A DNA stretch of 64,000 bases from VAZQ01 sp963835165 (GTDB lineage: Bacteria; Pseudomonadota; Alphaproteobacteria; Rhizobiales; Xanthobacteraceae). Under the pieces are notes generated by a model. That model was given only the letters and a program-made list of their open reading frames with translations. It did no database searches and was not told where the DNA came from. The DNA is taken from contig CAWIGD010000022.1 in the NCBI GenBank assembly GCA_963835165.1, forward strand, positions 62,001 to 126,000. The letters run 5' to 3'. The position numbers were made by a program, and so were the translations under genes. This document shows positions 37,217 through 45,072 of the stretch, in pieces (within the stretch, counting starts at the first letter, position 1; each line of letters opens with the position of its first letter).

Positions 37217-37369
37217 TTACCACGTGTTGGGGGTGCCGCCCAAGCATCCGTAGGTCGTTAGCTCAGACCTGCATTCGTTCTGAGTTTTGACAAAAAGCAA
37301 AATAGCCGCCACCAACATGAAGCCGGTCGTCGATGGCGACGTTCCGTCCCCCCAGTCGCCAGTTTTCAT
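37217..37369 (-). CDS. Possible small membrane protein (50 aa)
   Basis: MKTGDWGDGTSPSTTGFMLVAAILLF... contains one hydrophobic helix and a C-terminal part with two cysteines. Weak ribosome site; listed because the amino-acid make-up is protein-like. Unknown. Confidence 0.35.
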   Translation of the reverse strand: MKTGDWGDGTSPSTTGFMLVAAILLFVKTQNECRSELTTYGCLGGTPNTW

Positions 37370-37495
37370 CACGTGCTGTAGGATTCGCCGCCTGCGCAGG
37401 CGCAATATAGAGCTTGGAAGGGAGCTCGTCTCCTTTTACCCTCTCGGCTGCATTCGCATTCGGCGAGCATCTTGTGCGCCGCAGAGGTGGGTCAC

Positions 37496-38749
37496 ATGTT
37501 TGCAATGGTGAAGCTGCTCGCCGAAACCAATTTCTTCCTGCTCGTTTTCTCGGTGCTGATATTCGACATTCCTCGCTATTCGCTGTCGCTGCTTTCGTTG
37601 GCTCTGTTCGGCGCGTGGAGACGAAGCGACAGAGTGCCTGCGAGCAACGCTTCGGTCAGCGTTGTCATACCGACTTTCAACGGCGGCTCCGGGCTCGGTC
37701 CCACGATCGCGTCGCTGCAGCAACAAACCTTGCGGCCGTTCGAAATCATTGTCGTGGATGACGGCTCAACCGACGAAACGCGTGCCGTCGCGGAGCGGGC
37801 GCGTGCGCTCGGCCTGGTGGACATGGTCATCTGCCATGGCACGCGCTGCGGCCGCAGCGCGGCAATAAATGCCGCGGCTCGGTTTGCCAGCGGCGACCTG
37901 CTTCTTACTGTGGATGCGGACACGGTGTTCGAGCCGACTGCTGTCGCGCGGCTTGCGGCCGTATTCAGCGATCCGCGCGTCGGCGGCGCGAGCTGCAACA
38001 TCGCAATCAGCAACGAACGGGAGTCGTTGTGGACCGGACTGCAAAGCGTGGAGTACCTTATGTCGATCAGCGCAGGGCGATCCATTCTGGACGTCGTGGA
38101 TGCGATCGCCTGTCTCTCCGGCGCCTGTTCTATGTATCGACGCGATACATTCCTGCGGCAGGGCGGCCTTGACGTCGGCCCCGGAGAGGATCTCGAGTAC
38201 AGTTTGCGGCTGCGTCGCCTCGGCTACCTCATCCGTTTCGTGCCGGAAGCCTGGGCGGAAACAGACGGCCCGACAAGTGGGATAAGCCTCTTGCGCCAGC
38301 GCGCGCGCTGGGACCGCGATGCTTTGCGAATCCGTTTCATGACGTATGGCGAACTGAGCTTTTTCCATCGCTTGGAGCGCTTGCCGGACACTCTTCAAAG
38401 GCTGGATTTCATTGTCTTCGATCTCGTTCCCACGCTCAGCTTGCCGTTCTATCTGGTTTACATTGTGCTGATATTCGGCACCGCCGACGCCGCTCTGTTT
38501 CTCGTCGCGATCTATGTCCTGCTGCTCTGGATTTCGATTTTCAACATCGCGCTTGCGTTCGTCATGTTCAATCGATCCATCGGCCTGTTTGGCCTCGGGG
38601 CGGCGCTGATTTTTCCCTTCTATCAGGGCGTTTATTTGAAATGTGCCCGGTTCTTTTCGTACTCCTCGGAAATCATCTTGGCCTCATCGCGGCGCGATGA
38701 CTTCGTACCACCCCGTGTTCGTCGCGCCTTGTTCGGGGATAGGATTTGA
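37496..38749 (+). CDS. Family 2 glycosyltransferase, membrane-bound
   Basis: 417 residues. An N-terminal helix is followed by the GT2 domain: VSVVIPTFNGGSGLGPTI, DDGSTDETR, DADTVFEP (DxD metal site), GEDLEYSLRLRRLGY and QRARW (QxxRW, processive-type signature), then three or four C-terminal membrane helices. The layout resembles small processive synthases making beta-linked polysaccharides. GAGGTGGG stands before ATG 37496. The following gene encodes an HlyD-type adaptor 10 bases on, suggesting a synthase/export pair. Product unknown. Confidence 0.87.
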   Translation: MFAMVKLLAETNFFLLVFSVLIFDIPRYSLSLLSLALFGAWRRSDRVPASNASVSVVIPTFNGGSGLGPTIASLQQQTLRPFEIIVVDDGSTDETRAVAERARALGLVDMVICHGTRCGRSAAINAAARFASGDLLLTVDADTVFEPTAVARLAAVFSDPRVGGASCNIAISNERESLWTGLQSVEYLMSISAGRSILDVVDAIACLSGACSMYRRDTFLRQGGLDVGPGEDLEYSLRLRRLGYLIRFVPEAWAETDGPTSGISLLRQRARWDRDALRIRFMTYGELSFFHRLERLPDTLQRLDFIVFDLVPTLSLPFYLVYIVLIFGTADAALFLVAIYVLLLWISIFNIALAFVMFNRSIGLFGLGAALIFPFYQGVYLKCARFFSYSSEIILASSRRDDFVPPRVRRALFGDRI

Positions 38750-38759
38750 GGGCTGGCCC

Positions 38760-39899
38760 ATGGATGTGACGATCAACCGCCTCGACCCAAATGTTCCCGA
38801 TCCCGTTGAAAGCCGTCGGCGCGCGGCCGGACGACTCGTGCGCATTGCCTACGCAACAGCAGTCTTCGGTGTGCTCGGTTTCTTCATCGTCTATTTCGGC
38901 TCGCCTCTTGTTTATCTCAGCGGGCCCGGCACCGTCACATCCCCGCGACATGTGGTTTCGCTTCCCTTTACCGTGCAGGTCAACCAGATGAAGCTGGTGC
39001 CTGGCGCCACGGTCAAGGCCGGCGAAGAGATCGCAGAGGTGATTTCACCGGAGCAGGACAGCATCGTCGCAACTTATATGCGGGCGCTGGCGGACATCTC
39101 CGGTCGCACGGCCGAACTGCGCATCAAGGCCCGGGTCGCGCAGGAATCGCTCGGAGCATCGCGCTCCTATCTGCGCGTGACCGAGGAGGCGGCAGAACGC
39201 ATCGATGCCATGGCCACGGCCACTGTGACCTTCCGCATGGAGGTCTTGCGCGAGCGGGCCTCGGCCCAAAAGGCCGTCGTCTCGCAAGAGGCGGAAGTCG
39301 CCGAGTCCACCGTTCAACTTGCCTCCCTGGATGACTTCATCCAACAGCTTCGAAATCGCCTCGGTGAGGTGGAGGCGCATTTCGCCCATGGCCGGGTCGT
39401 TGCGCCGACGAGCGGGATCGTTTCGACAGGTCTCGCCGATGTCGGGCAGTCGCTGGTGGCGGGCACACCGATTGCCGAAATCCTCGATCCGACCGATATC
39501 TTCGTGGACTGGTACATTCCCAATGCGCGTCTGTTCGAACCGGAGGTCGGGAGCGAAGTCCTGGTGCTGTTCGGCAACCGCCACCTTTCCGGAAAGATCG
39601 CCCAAATCCTGCCGGTTTCCCGCTGGATATACCTGTCCGAAATGCCGGCGCGACGTCGTGTCGGGCGACCCCGCTTGCGAGATCGTAGGGACAAGCGCGC
39701 GCTGTGTGCGATGTGGCAAGGAGACGGTGGTGTCGCCCCCCACTGTTTCTCCTTAGCCCCCGGGCATAGACCCGGAGCCTGTGCACCGCGAGATTTCAGT
39801 CCCCTCAATGTCCGCCAAGGGTCAAAAAACAGACCTTACGCGTCGCTAAGGCCATGTCCGCCTTGCCCTTCCAAGCGGACATGCACGAGGTCACCTTGA
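38760..39899 (+). pseudogene. HlyD-type periplasmic adaptor, 3'-truncated
   Basis: From ATG 38760 (MDVTINRLDPNVPDPVES) there is one membrane helix (ATAVFGVLGFFIVYFG), a biotinyl-lipoyl half-domain (LVPGATVKAGEEIAEVISPE), a coiled coil and a second half-domain (RVVAPTSGIVSTGLADVGQ). After PVSRWIYLSEM, about base 39645, the sequence turns into Arg/Cys-rich non-homologous residues, so the native C-terminal beta-barrel region is lost. Probably the export partner of the upstream GT2, now damaged. Confidence 0.75.
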
Positions 39900-39907
39900 T
39901 ACGCCGG

Positions 39908-40130
39908 TTAAGTGCCACTTCCGAACTCGTGCACCAGCTCCAGCCATTTCGCGCTCAAACCGTAATCGAACAGCATAAAGCCGGTGGCGTTGCCGCCAGG
40001 CCGCGACAGACTATCGACATAGCCGGCGCCGACTGGATCGACGACGGCCACGAACACAATCGGCACGGTCCGTGTCGCCTGCAACAACGGCGTCATATGT
40101 GCGGCGCCCTGCGCCGCCCTTATCGCCCGA
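39908..40130 (-). pseudogene. ABC-type substrate-binding protein fragment
   Basis: Encodes TRTVPIVFVAVVDPVGAGYVDSL and RPGGNATGFMLFDYGLSAKWLELV, the central block of the ABC_sub_bind family (COG2984-like) abundant in Bradyrhizobium. Both ends are missing. A shorter copy lies at 61706. Confidence 0.7.
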
Positions 40131-40283
40131 TCATTCGGACGTCTTCTTGTAATCTCCTCCGAATACTCGGCCTCGTATGACCAGCACGATGTACAGCACG
40201 AGGCCAACGGCGGCGGCGGCGAAGCAAATCTTGGAGAACAGCGGCAGGCTATTCCATGCCGGGACGTCGAGCGACTGAAGCAT
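40131..40283 (-). CDS. Small single-span membrane protein (50 aa), copy 1
   Basis: MLQSLDVPAWNSLPLFSKIC, a hydrophobic helix (FAAAAVGLVLYIVLVI) and a basic end RGRVFGGDYKKTSE. Identical in sequence to the second copy at 61856. The intact frame and typical topology support a real small gene; function unknown. Confidence 0.55.
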   Translation of the reverse strand: MLQSLDVPAWNSLPLFSKICFAAAAVGLVLYIVLVIRGRVFGGDYKKTSE

Positions 40284-40420
40284 GTCGGTCACGGAAGTGA
40301 TCTCTCTTTTGCCGGCAATTTAGAAAGATCCCGCCCGGTGGCCGCAGAATGTCAAGGCTCCTACGCGATGTCCATGCGGCGATTACGCGATGTCCATGCC
40401 CTGCGACCGTTACACCACGA

Positions 40421-40861
40421 TCACGACGACAGCAGCCGGCCGGTCGGATGATAGGCGAGCGACACCAGCGCGCCGCCGTGGCGCTCGAGCCGCCCCGCGA
40501 GCTCGAGTTCGAGCAGAACCACGCGCACGGCGGCGGGGGAGCTTCCGGACAGGCGAATAAGATCGTCGATCGGGACCGGCGTCGGCCCGAGCAGTGCCAC
40601 GATGCGCGCGCGTTCGTCGCCGGCCGGCTCGACGGCCGGCAGCGGCGTGGCGTCGGGCTCCTCGGCCGCTGCCGCGATCGTCTCGCCCAGGATCGGGCGC
40701 ACGACCGTGATGACGTCGGCGGCTTCCGTGACGAGCGTCGCGCCCTGCCTGAGCAAGTCGTTGCTGCCTTCGGCGCGCGGATCGAGCGGGGAGCCCGGCA
40801 CCGCGAACACTTCGCGGCCCTGCTCGAGCGCAAAGCGTGCGGTGATCAACGAGCCGGAGCG
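40421..40861 (-). pseudogene. dprA: dprA 3'-end fragment
   Basis: Encodes the C-terminal third of DprA (RSGSLITARFALEQGREVF..., winged helix), with the same stop as the intact gene. Upstream of 40861 the sequence departs and the Rossmann core is absent. Confidence 0.85.
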
Positions 40862-40974
40862 TCGGGGAAGTCCAGAAATCCTAACGGTGTGGTCAGGCTG
40901 AAAGACTTGGAGAGTGGGGAAGAGGTCGTCATCGCGTTCAAGGCGGCGCAACAATAACGGAATGCTCACGCTGC

Positions 40975-41015
40975 CGATCGGGCCGCTCGCTGGACTGGCT
41001 CAAGTTTAAGACTGC
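40975..41015 (+). pseudogene. Possible DNA ligase fragment
   Basis: GRSLDWLKFK resembles the SPDWLKFKNP segment of ATP-dependent DNA ligases. Too short to be sure. Similar relics lie at 52179 and 61507. Confidence 0.35.
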
Positions 41016-41020
41016 GGAAG

Positions 41021-41206
41021 TCAGGAATCCAGGCGCGGCATCTCTACATCAGCGCACGCAAACGCAGCGGCCTCCGCCACGCTGGCAAACTCGCCTATCC
41101 GGCTAAACCCCTCAACGTCGAAAGCCTCGACCGTCCCATTCGGGCTCACAAAGAGCAGGGCAATCATCCCGCTGGCGTGATCGTAGACATGCAATTCCCG
41201 TGTCAT
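41021..41206 (-). CDS. Small hypothetical protein (61 aa)
   Basis: MTRELHVYDHASGMIALLFVSPNGTVEAFDVEGF... with a C-terminal helix. Predicted small alpha/beta protein. The 41222-41290 region upstream holds imperfect hairpins of GCGGGTTCC / GGAACCCG units, possibly regulatory. No family recognised. Confidence 0.5.
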   Translation of the reverse strand: MTRELHVYDHASGMIALLFVSPNGTVEAFDVEGFSRIGEFASVAEAAAFACADVEMPRLDS

Positions 41207-41378
41207 AGTACCCCCCGCCCTGGTGCGGGTTCCATGCGCGGAACCCGTGGTTGGTTTCAACGCGCGGAACCCGCTATTGGTTCCACGGCCGCACCTCCTT
41301 CGTCGGGTGCACTCCGCGAAATTCTGGAGGCGGCGCGGCTACCAGATTTTCAGGTTGCAACGGGCGGAGCAAGCGCTC

Positions 41379-41831
41379 CTAGGTAGGCTCGTGTAGAATC
41401 TTTTTGATCGCCATGCTCGCAACTTCAGCCAGAAGTTGGAGCATGCTCAGATTCCGCATGTCCGCCTCAAGTTTGAGCTGCACTATGGCGGAGGTCGTTA
41501 GGGGTAACTCGGTCGTCCGCCGTGTGCCGTTGCGTTCGAGAGTAAGGGCAATCTGAAAGCCCGTACCGGTGTGCCTTTGCCCGGCTATCGGCGGATGGCT
41601 TGGAAGGTAAGGAGGCCTGACCGTACGCGGCCCGCCTGGGCCGCTAGCGTCTCGCCTCCGCAAGCTTATGCCCAATCTCGAACACGTGACTTGGAGCGAC
41701 CCTACGGTCACGCCGAACAACGCAGCAATCTCGTCTCGGCTAGCCCCTTGTGCCACCAACTCCTTAATCTTATCGATAGCTTCTGGGGTAAATTTCCTGC
41801 CTCTCCTGGCGGAGGGGCTGCCATTCGTCAT
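41379..41831 (-). CDS. Helix-turn-helix DNA-binding protein
   Basis: 150 residues from ATG 41831. The N-terminal part (GRKFTPEAIDKIKELVAQGASRDEIAALFGVTVGSLQVTCSRLGISLRRR) is a clear HTH. A linker and a C-terminal sheet/helix segment follow (FQIALTLERNGTRRTTELPLTTSAIVQLKLEADMRNLSM). The type is common in rhizobial accessory regions. It is likely a transcription factor of unknown target. Confidence 0.68.
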   Translation of the reverse strand: MTNGSPSARRGRKFTPEAIDKIKELVAQGASRDEIAALFGVTVGSLQVTCSRLGISLRRRDASGPGGPRTVRPPYLPSHPPIAGQRHTGTGFQIALTLERNGTRRTTELPLTTSAIVQLKLEADMRNLSMLQLLAEVASMAIKKILHEPT

Positions 41832-42053
41832 TGTTATGGCTCCGCGAACTTGGCCCGCCAAACGCAATCTAACGGCCAGCCGAGCCGTTGGTTTCTATGT
41901 CGGAAATCCGACGTCGGCGCGCAGAAAGCCCGCCGAAGCGGGCCTAAGTTGGCTTCGTATGCAGGGCTTGCCCGCGCGGGTTGAGAGAGCAAGCCCGCCG
42001 ACTCAACGCCAACCCGCACAGTCGGTTGCACAGCGCAGGGGAGACGCTCGCAC

Positions 42054-42083
42054 AAAAAAGCCCCGCCAGGGGCGGGGCAGGCG
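42054..42083 (-). terminator. Rho-independent terminator, minus strand
   Basis: On the minus strand GCCCCGCC-CCT-GGCGGGGC is followed by TTTTTT. Confidence 0.75.
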
Positions 42084-42210
42084 GCAAGCGTCCGGGCGAG
42101 GGTACGCTCTCCCGGACAATTCCAAACGGGCTCCTATAGACGACGATTAGCAAGGCAAAGTTCCGTTTCCCAAAAAATTCTTGTGGATTTCCGTGCCCGC
42201 GACCTCGCAC

Positions 42211-42244
42211 GAAAAAGCCCCGCCGTGAGTGAGGGGCGGGGCCA
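42211..42244 (-). terminator. Rho-independent terminator, minus strand
   Basis: GGCCCCGCCCC ... GGCGGGGC followed by TTTTTC on the minus strand, about 65 bases after the stop of the small gene at 42311. Confidence 0.75.
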
Positions 42245-42310
42245 AAGTTGCCAAAGAGGGAATGCCGATTAACGGCAACCCAACGATTAACGGCAGCTGG
42301 GTCGTAGCCT

Positions 42311-42500
42311 TCACTCAACCCAATCCCGCCAGCCGCCACGCAACCGCGGCCGCTCATCCGCAGGCCGCGCTTCCGCCTGCAACCGCAACGCCTCATCGGT
42401 CTGCAACTCCCCCTCAATCAGCCGCAGCTCCAGTTGCAGCTGCTCGCGACGGGCTTCGAGTTCTGCACGACCCGCCGTCGATAATCGCCGCGCCCGCCAT
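42311..42500 (-). CDS. Small coiled-coil protein (about 62 aa), start disrupted by one extra G
   Basis: From ATG 42500, removing one G from the GGG run gives MAARRLSTAGRAELEARREQ and then QLELRLIEGELQTDEALRLQ, ending GGWRDWVE. The product is Glu/Arg/Leu-rich and helical. GGGAGG precedes the ATG and a terminator follows. As written, the frame breaks five bases after the ATG. Confidence 0.45.
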
Positions 42501-42803
42501 GGGAGCCTCCCGCGTAGGAATATATCCCGGCAAGCTACAGTGAACCCCTATCGGCGGCAAAGCGACCAACAAGCATCTGCATGCCCAGTCATCCAGAGGG
42601 GTGCAGATGGGGACCGCGTCAGCCCTTTGCCGCGCTGACGCGGTCCTACCTCAGGCCGACACAACGGCGCACCAATTGCGACAACCCAGTCGCAGCAACG
42701 GCGCTTAGCTCGGCAAGCGAGTACACACACCGCACTTTGCGATCGCGCGAAAACCATGGTGAAAGCCGGGTTGCCGACTGAGGCGATTAGCCGACAATTT
42801 CGT
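42501..42803. other. No gene seen
   Basis: Short overlapping frames only; nothing recognised. Confidence 0.4.
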
Positions 42804-43139
42804 TTAGCCGTGCGCTATTCGGACGCGCATTTTTCGGCAGCACGTAGCCCTCACTTGCATTTCGGGTAGCCCATCGCCCACAATTCGCGAATCGTGCATC
42901 GTCCAGTAGCCGTTGAGCGGAAGATTATGCCACCCGCCGTTGTCTCTAATCCACTGCTGGACCGGCGGCGGCATCATTGAATAGGTCTGCCATGTGTCAA
43001 ACACCATCAACTCGCCGCGCTCGATCGATCGAACGGCGTGGAACGCCATGAAGGCGTTAGGGGCGATGCAGAGGTTTTCCGGCGCCACATAGGTCAGCAG
43101 CATCGTGCAGGCCGAATAGCACGGGCCGCGAAGCTCCAC
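42804..43139 (-). pseudogene. ClpP/crotonase-like periplasmic protein, N-terminally deleted
   Basis: The segment ELRGPCYSACTMLLTYVAPENLCIAPNAFMAFHAV matches COG3904-type ClpP-like proteins, with the putative nucleophile serine in GPCYSACT. Upstream, the signal-peptide-like MVGFFAAVLVLL (from about 43196) is in a different frame and the intervening domain is gone, so the gene is probably inactive. Confidence 0.55.
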
Positions 43140-43708
43140 CTTGGTGCCGAGATCACGATCACAGCAGCACCAATACCGCAGCGAAAAACCCCACCATTAT
43201 TTTATTCGACTAATGGCCCTAATTAAGATCGCTGATTTAATTGCTCTGGCGCCGCGCCGGGCTAGGATGGTGGTTACGTCACTATCCAGAGGGTGAACGG
43301 AACCGGTATCCCGGCCGGCAGTTCGCCGCAAAAGCCATCCGGCCACGCTCCCGGGTGGCTTTTCGCTTTCAGACTGGCCTTTTCCCAGCCAGAAGGATCC
43401 GGTGAGAGGCTGCGTTTGTACTCATGTCGAACGCCACCATCAAAGCCAGAGCAGCGCGCATCCGCCCCTTCGCCACTTCACTCGGCGGCGGCCGCGCCGG
43501 CCTCGAAAGGGCGGCTGATGCGGGCTGCAGAAAGGCGGCAGATGACGGCGTGGTAGACACGCCTGACACCGACATAGCCCATAGCTCCGTTAGGGGGCTC
43601 GCCAGTCCTCAGCGCCCCACTGGCAGCGGAAAACAAATGATTGGCGCGGAAATAACAAGTCCTTGGACCCGCGTGCAGCGACTAACGCGAGTAACGGAGT
43701 AAGTCATC
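43140..43708. other. No gene seen; contains one plus-strand terminator
   Basis: AAAAGCCA-CCGG ... CCGG-TGGCTTTT at 43333-43365 forms a hairpin followed by CGCTTT. No gene is recognised before or after it. Confidence 0.45.
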
Positions 43709-43867
43709 ATGATCGACGATTGGAAGGAAAATCATCGCGGCTTTCAAGCTCACAAGAAAAAGAAGCAGCAGCAGCAGCAACAGCAGCAACGGGTTACGAT
43801 CACGCAGAAAGATTGGGACAAATCCGTTGGGTGGCCATTGGCGCGGGGATTACTGCGCTTTTGGTAA
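43709..43867 (+). CDS. Possible 52-aa protein with Lys/Gln run
   Basis: MIDDWKENHRGFQAHKKKK, then eight glutamines from a CAG/CAA tract, then RVTITQKDWDKSVGW... ending FW. The acidic start and charged helix look protein-like, but the ribosome site is weak. Directly after the stop begins a 50-base copy of the gene at 50686. Confidence 0.35.
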   Translation: MIDDWKENHRGFQAHKKKKQQQQQQQQRVTITQKDWDKSVGWPLARGLLRFW

Positions 43868-43920
43868 ACCGGCAGATTGGCCGCGATCCCGATCCGTTCA
43901 TTCGAGATCAGATGCTGCCT
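43868..43920 (+). pseudogene. Fragment of the 89-aa secreted protein gene (50686)
   Basis: Identical over about 50 bases to 50877-50927, encoding RQIGRDPDPFIRDQML. Both flanks differ. Confidence 0.7.
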
Positions 43921-44428
43921 GCTACTTTCAATAGGATCGTCCGATCGGTCCATTCCGACCCCCTCGAGCCTCGGCGCATGCGCGCATTCCGCGCAAGGCG
44001 GTGCGGAGCACCGATGTTGCCGGTCCGAATTCTGTTCGTATGTGGCCGAACGGTGATCGATCAAGGGGAAACTGCGCTGACGCGAAGCTCAGGCCGGCAG
44101 GCGGCCCTGCTCCGTGGCCGGCAGAGCATCACCCAGCCCGCCGCGGACAACGGGTCCAATTGTTCTGAGCAAAGTACCGCTGCGCCTAAAGGACCTTGTC
44201 CCGACACCGCGAGGTAGTTTTCCAAGGCCGGCGGTGCGGAGATCAAAAGATGTCGACTGTTGGCCCGTTTCGAGCAGCGCGTCCGGAGTCGGAGGAGACG
44301 CCGACACTGCGCGGACATCGCAAATCGGTCGAGTTTGACCCAACGACGCCGCGATCAAGGTCGCCCTTGCGGCGGTTGGCGTTACACTAGGCGACCGCAC
44401 GCTCAGCCTCGTCGGCGGCGATCGAAGT
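43921..44428. other. No gene seen
   Basis: About 500 bases downstream of the CHAT operon. Frames are short and unconvincing. No terminator-like hairpin was recognised. Confidence 0.4.
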
Positions 44429-44923
44429 TTACCTCCTCGGAGAACCTCCCAGCGCCTTGGAGAACGGTCCGAGCACGGCGCTGATCATCTTGTGATCCAC
44501 CTTGCCTTTCTTGAACTTTACGCTACCGATCTGCCCCTCGAATTCGATCGCCGCTGCCATCAGAAGGACCGTTGCCACCAGGCCGACGGTAAGGATGACA
44601 TCGGCCACCAGTTCGTCGTCGCGGTACGATGCCAGGAAGTCGTTCATAAGCGGCCCGAAGGTCGCGTCTTCGGCCAGGTGCGTCAGGAGAGTGCGCGTGG
44701 TCTCGACCGCGGCTGTCGGCTCCATGACCTGCGCCGCCCGTTCCGGACTGAGGCCTTCGATGCCTTCCCATCCAGCGAGAGACTTGATCGACGGAGGGAT
44801 GCTGCCCTTGATGGCATCGAATGGCGTCTGCGTGCCCACGGCGAGCTGCTGTGCGAACGCCTCGAAGAAGCGCACGACCTGGAAGTCGTCCATCGCTTGA
44901 ATCTTTTCCTTGGCGTGTGTCAT
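44429..44923 (-). CDS. Small single-span membrane protein, third gene of CHAT operon
   Basis: 164 residues. The N-terminal ~100 residues are predicted helical (MDDFQVVRFFEAFAQQLAVG; PERAAQVMEPTAAVETTRTLL). One hydrophobic segment lies at about 105-126 (LVADVILTVGLVATVLLMAAAI), followed by a short basic stretch GSVKFKKGKVDHK and a final helix. GAGGAGA stands 6 bases before ATG 44923. The gene lies 149 bases downstream of the CHAT protease gene on the same strand. No family recognised. By analogy with protease-activated pore formers it could be the membrane effector, but this is inference only. Confidence 0.75.
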   Translation of the reverse strand: MTHAKEKIQAMDDFQVVRFFEAFAQQLAVGTQTPFDAIKGSIPPSIKSLAGWEGIEGLSPERAAQVMEPTAAVETTRTLLTHLAEDATFGPLMNDFLASYRDDELVADVILTVGLVATVLLMAAAIEFEGQIGSVKFKKGKVDHKMISAVLGPFSKALGGSPRR

Positions 44924-45072
44924 TGCTCTCCTCGCGTTTCCCGTCCAGACCCCACTCGAAACCTTCATGCTGCACCGGAGCTCATCCCGATGAAGTAGAA
45001 CCAGGATGCGCTCTAGATTCTCGCGTCGGCATATTCTTTTTGGAAAGCCGGGCCCCTTTTCCAGGATATGCG

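Larger units (their letters stand above)
39981..40861. repeat. 881-base direct repeat, copy 1
   Basis: Same length and orientation as 61706-62586, with only a few base differences and no indel seen. Contains an ABC-binding-protein fragment, the 50-aa membrane protein gene and the dprA 3' end. Confidence 0.85.

Noticed and set aside
40861..40957. Short plus-strand C-terminal fragment ending EEVVIAFKAAQQ
   Set aside because: Looks like a protein end but too short to assign to any family.
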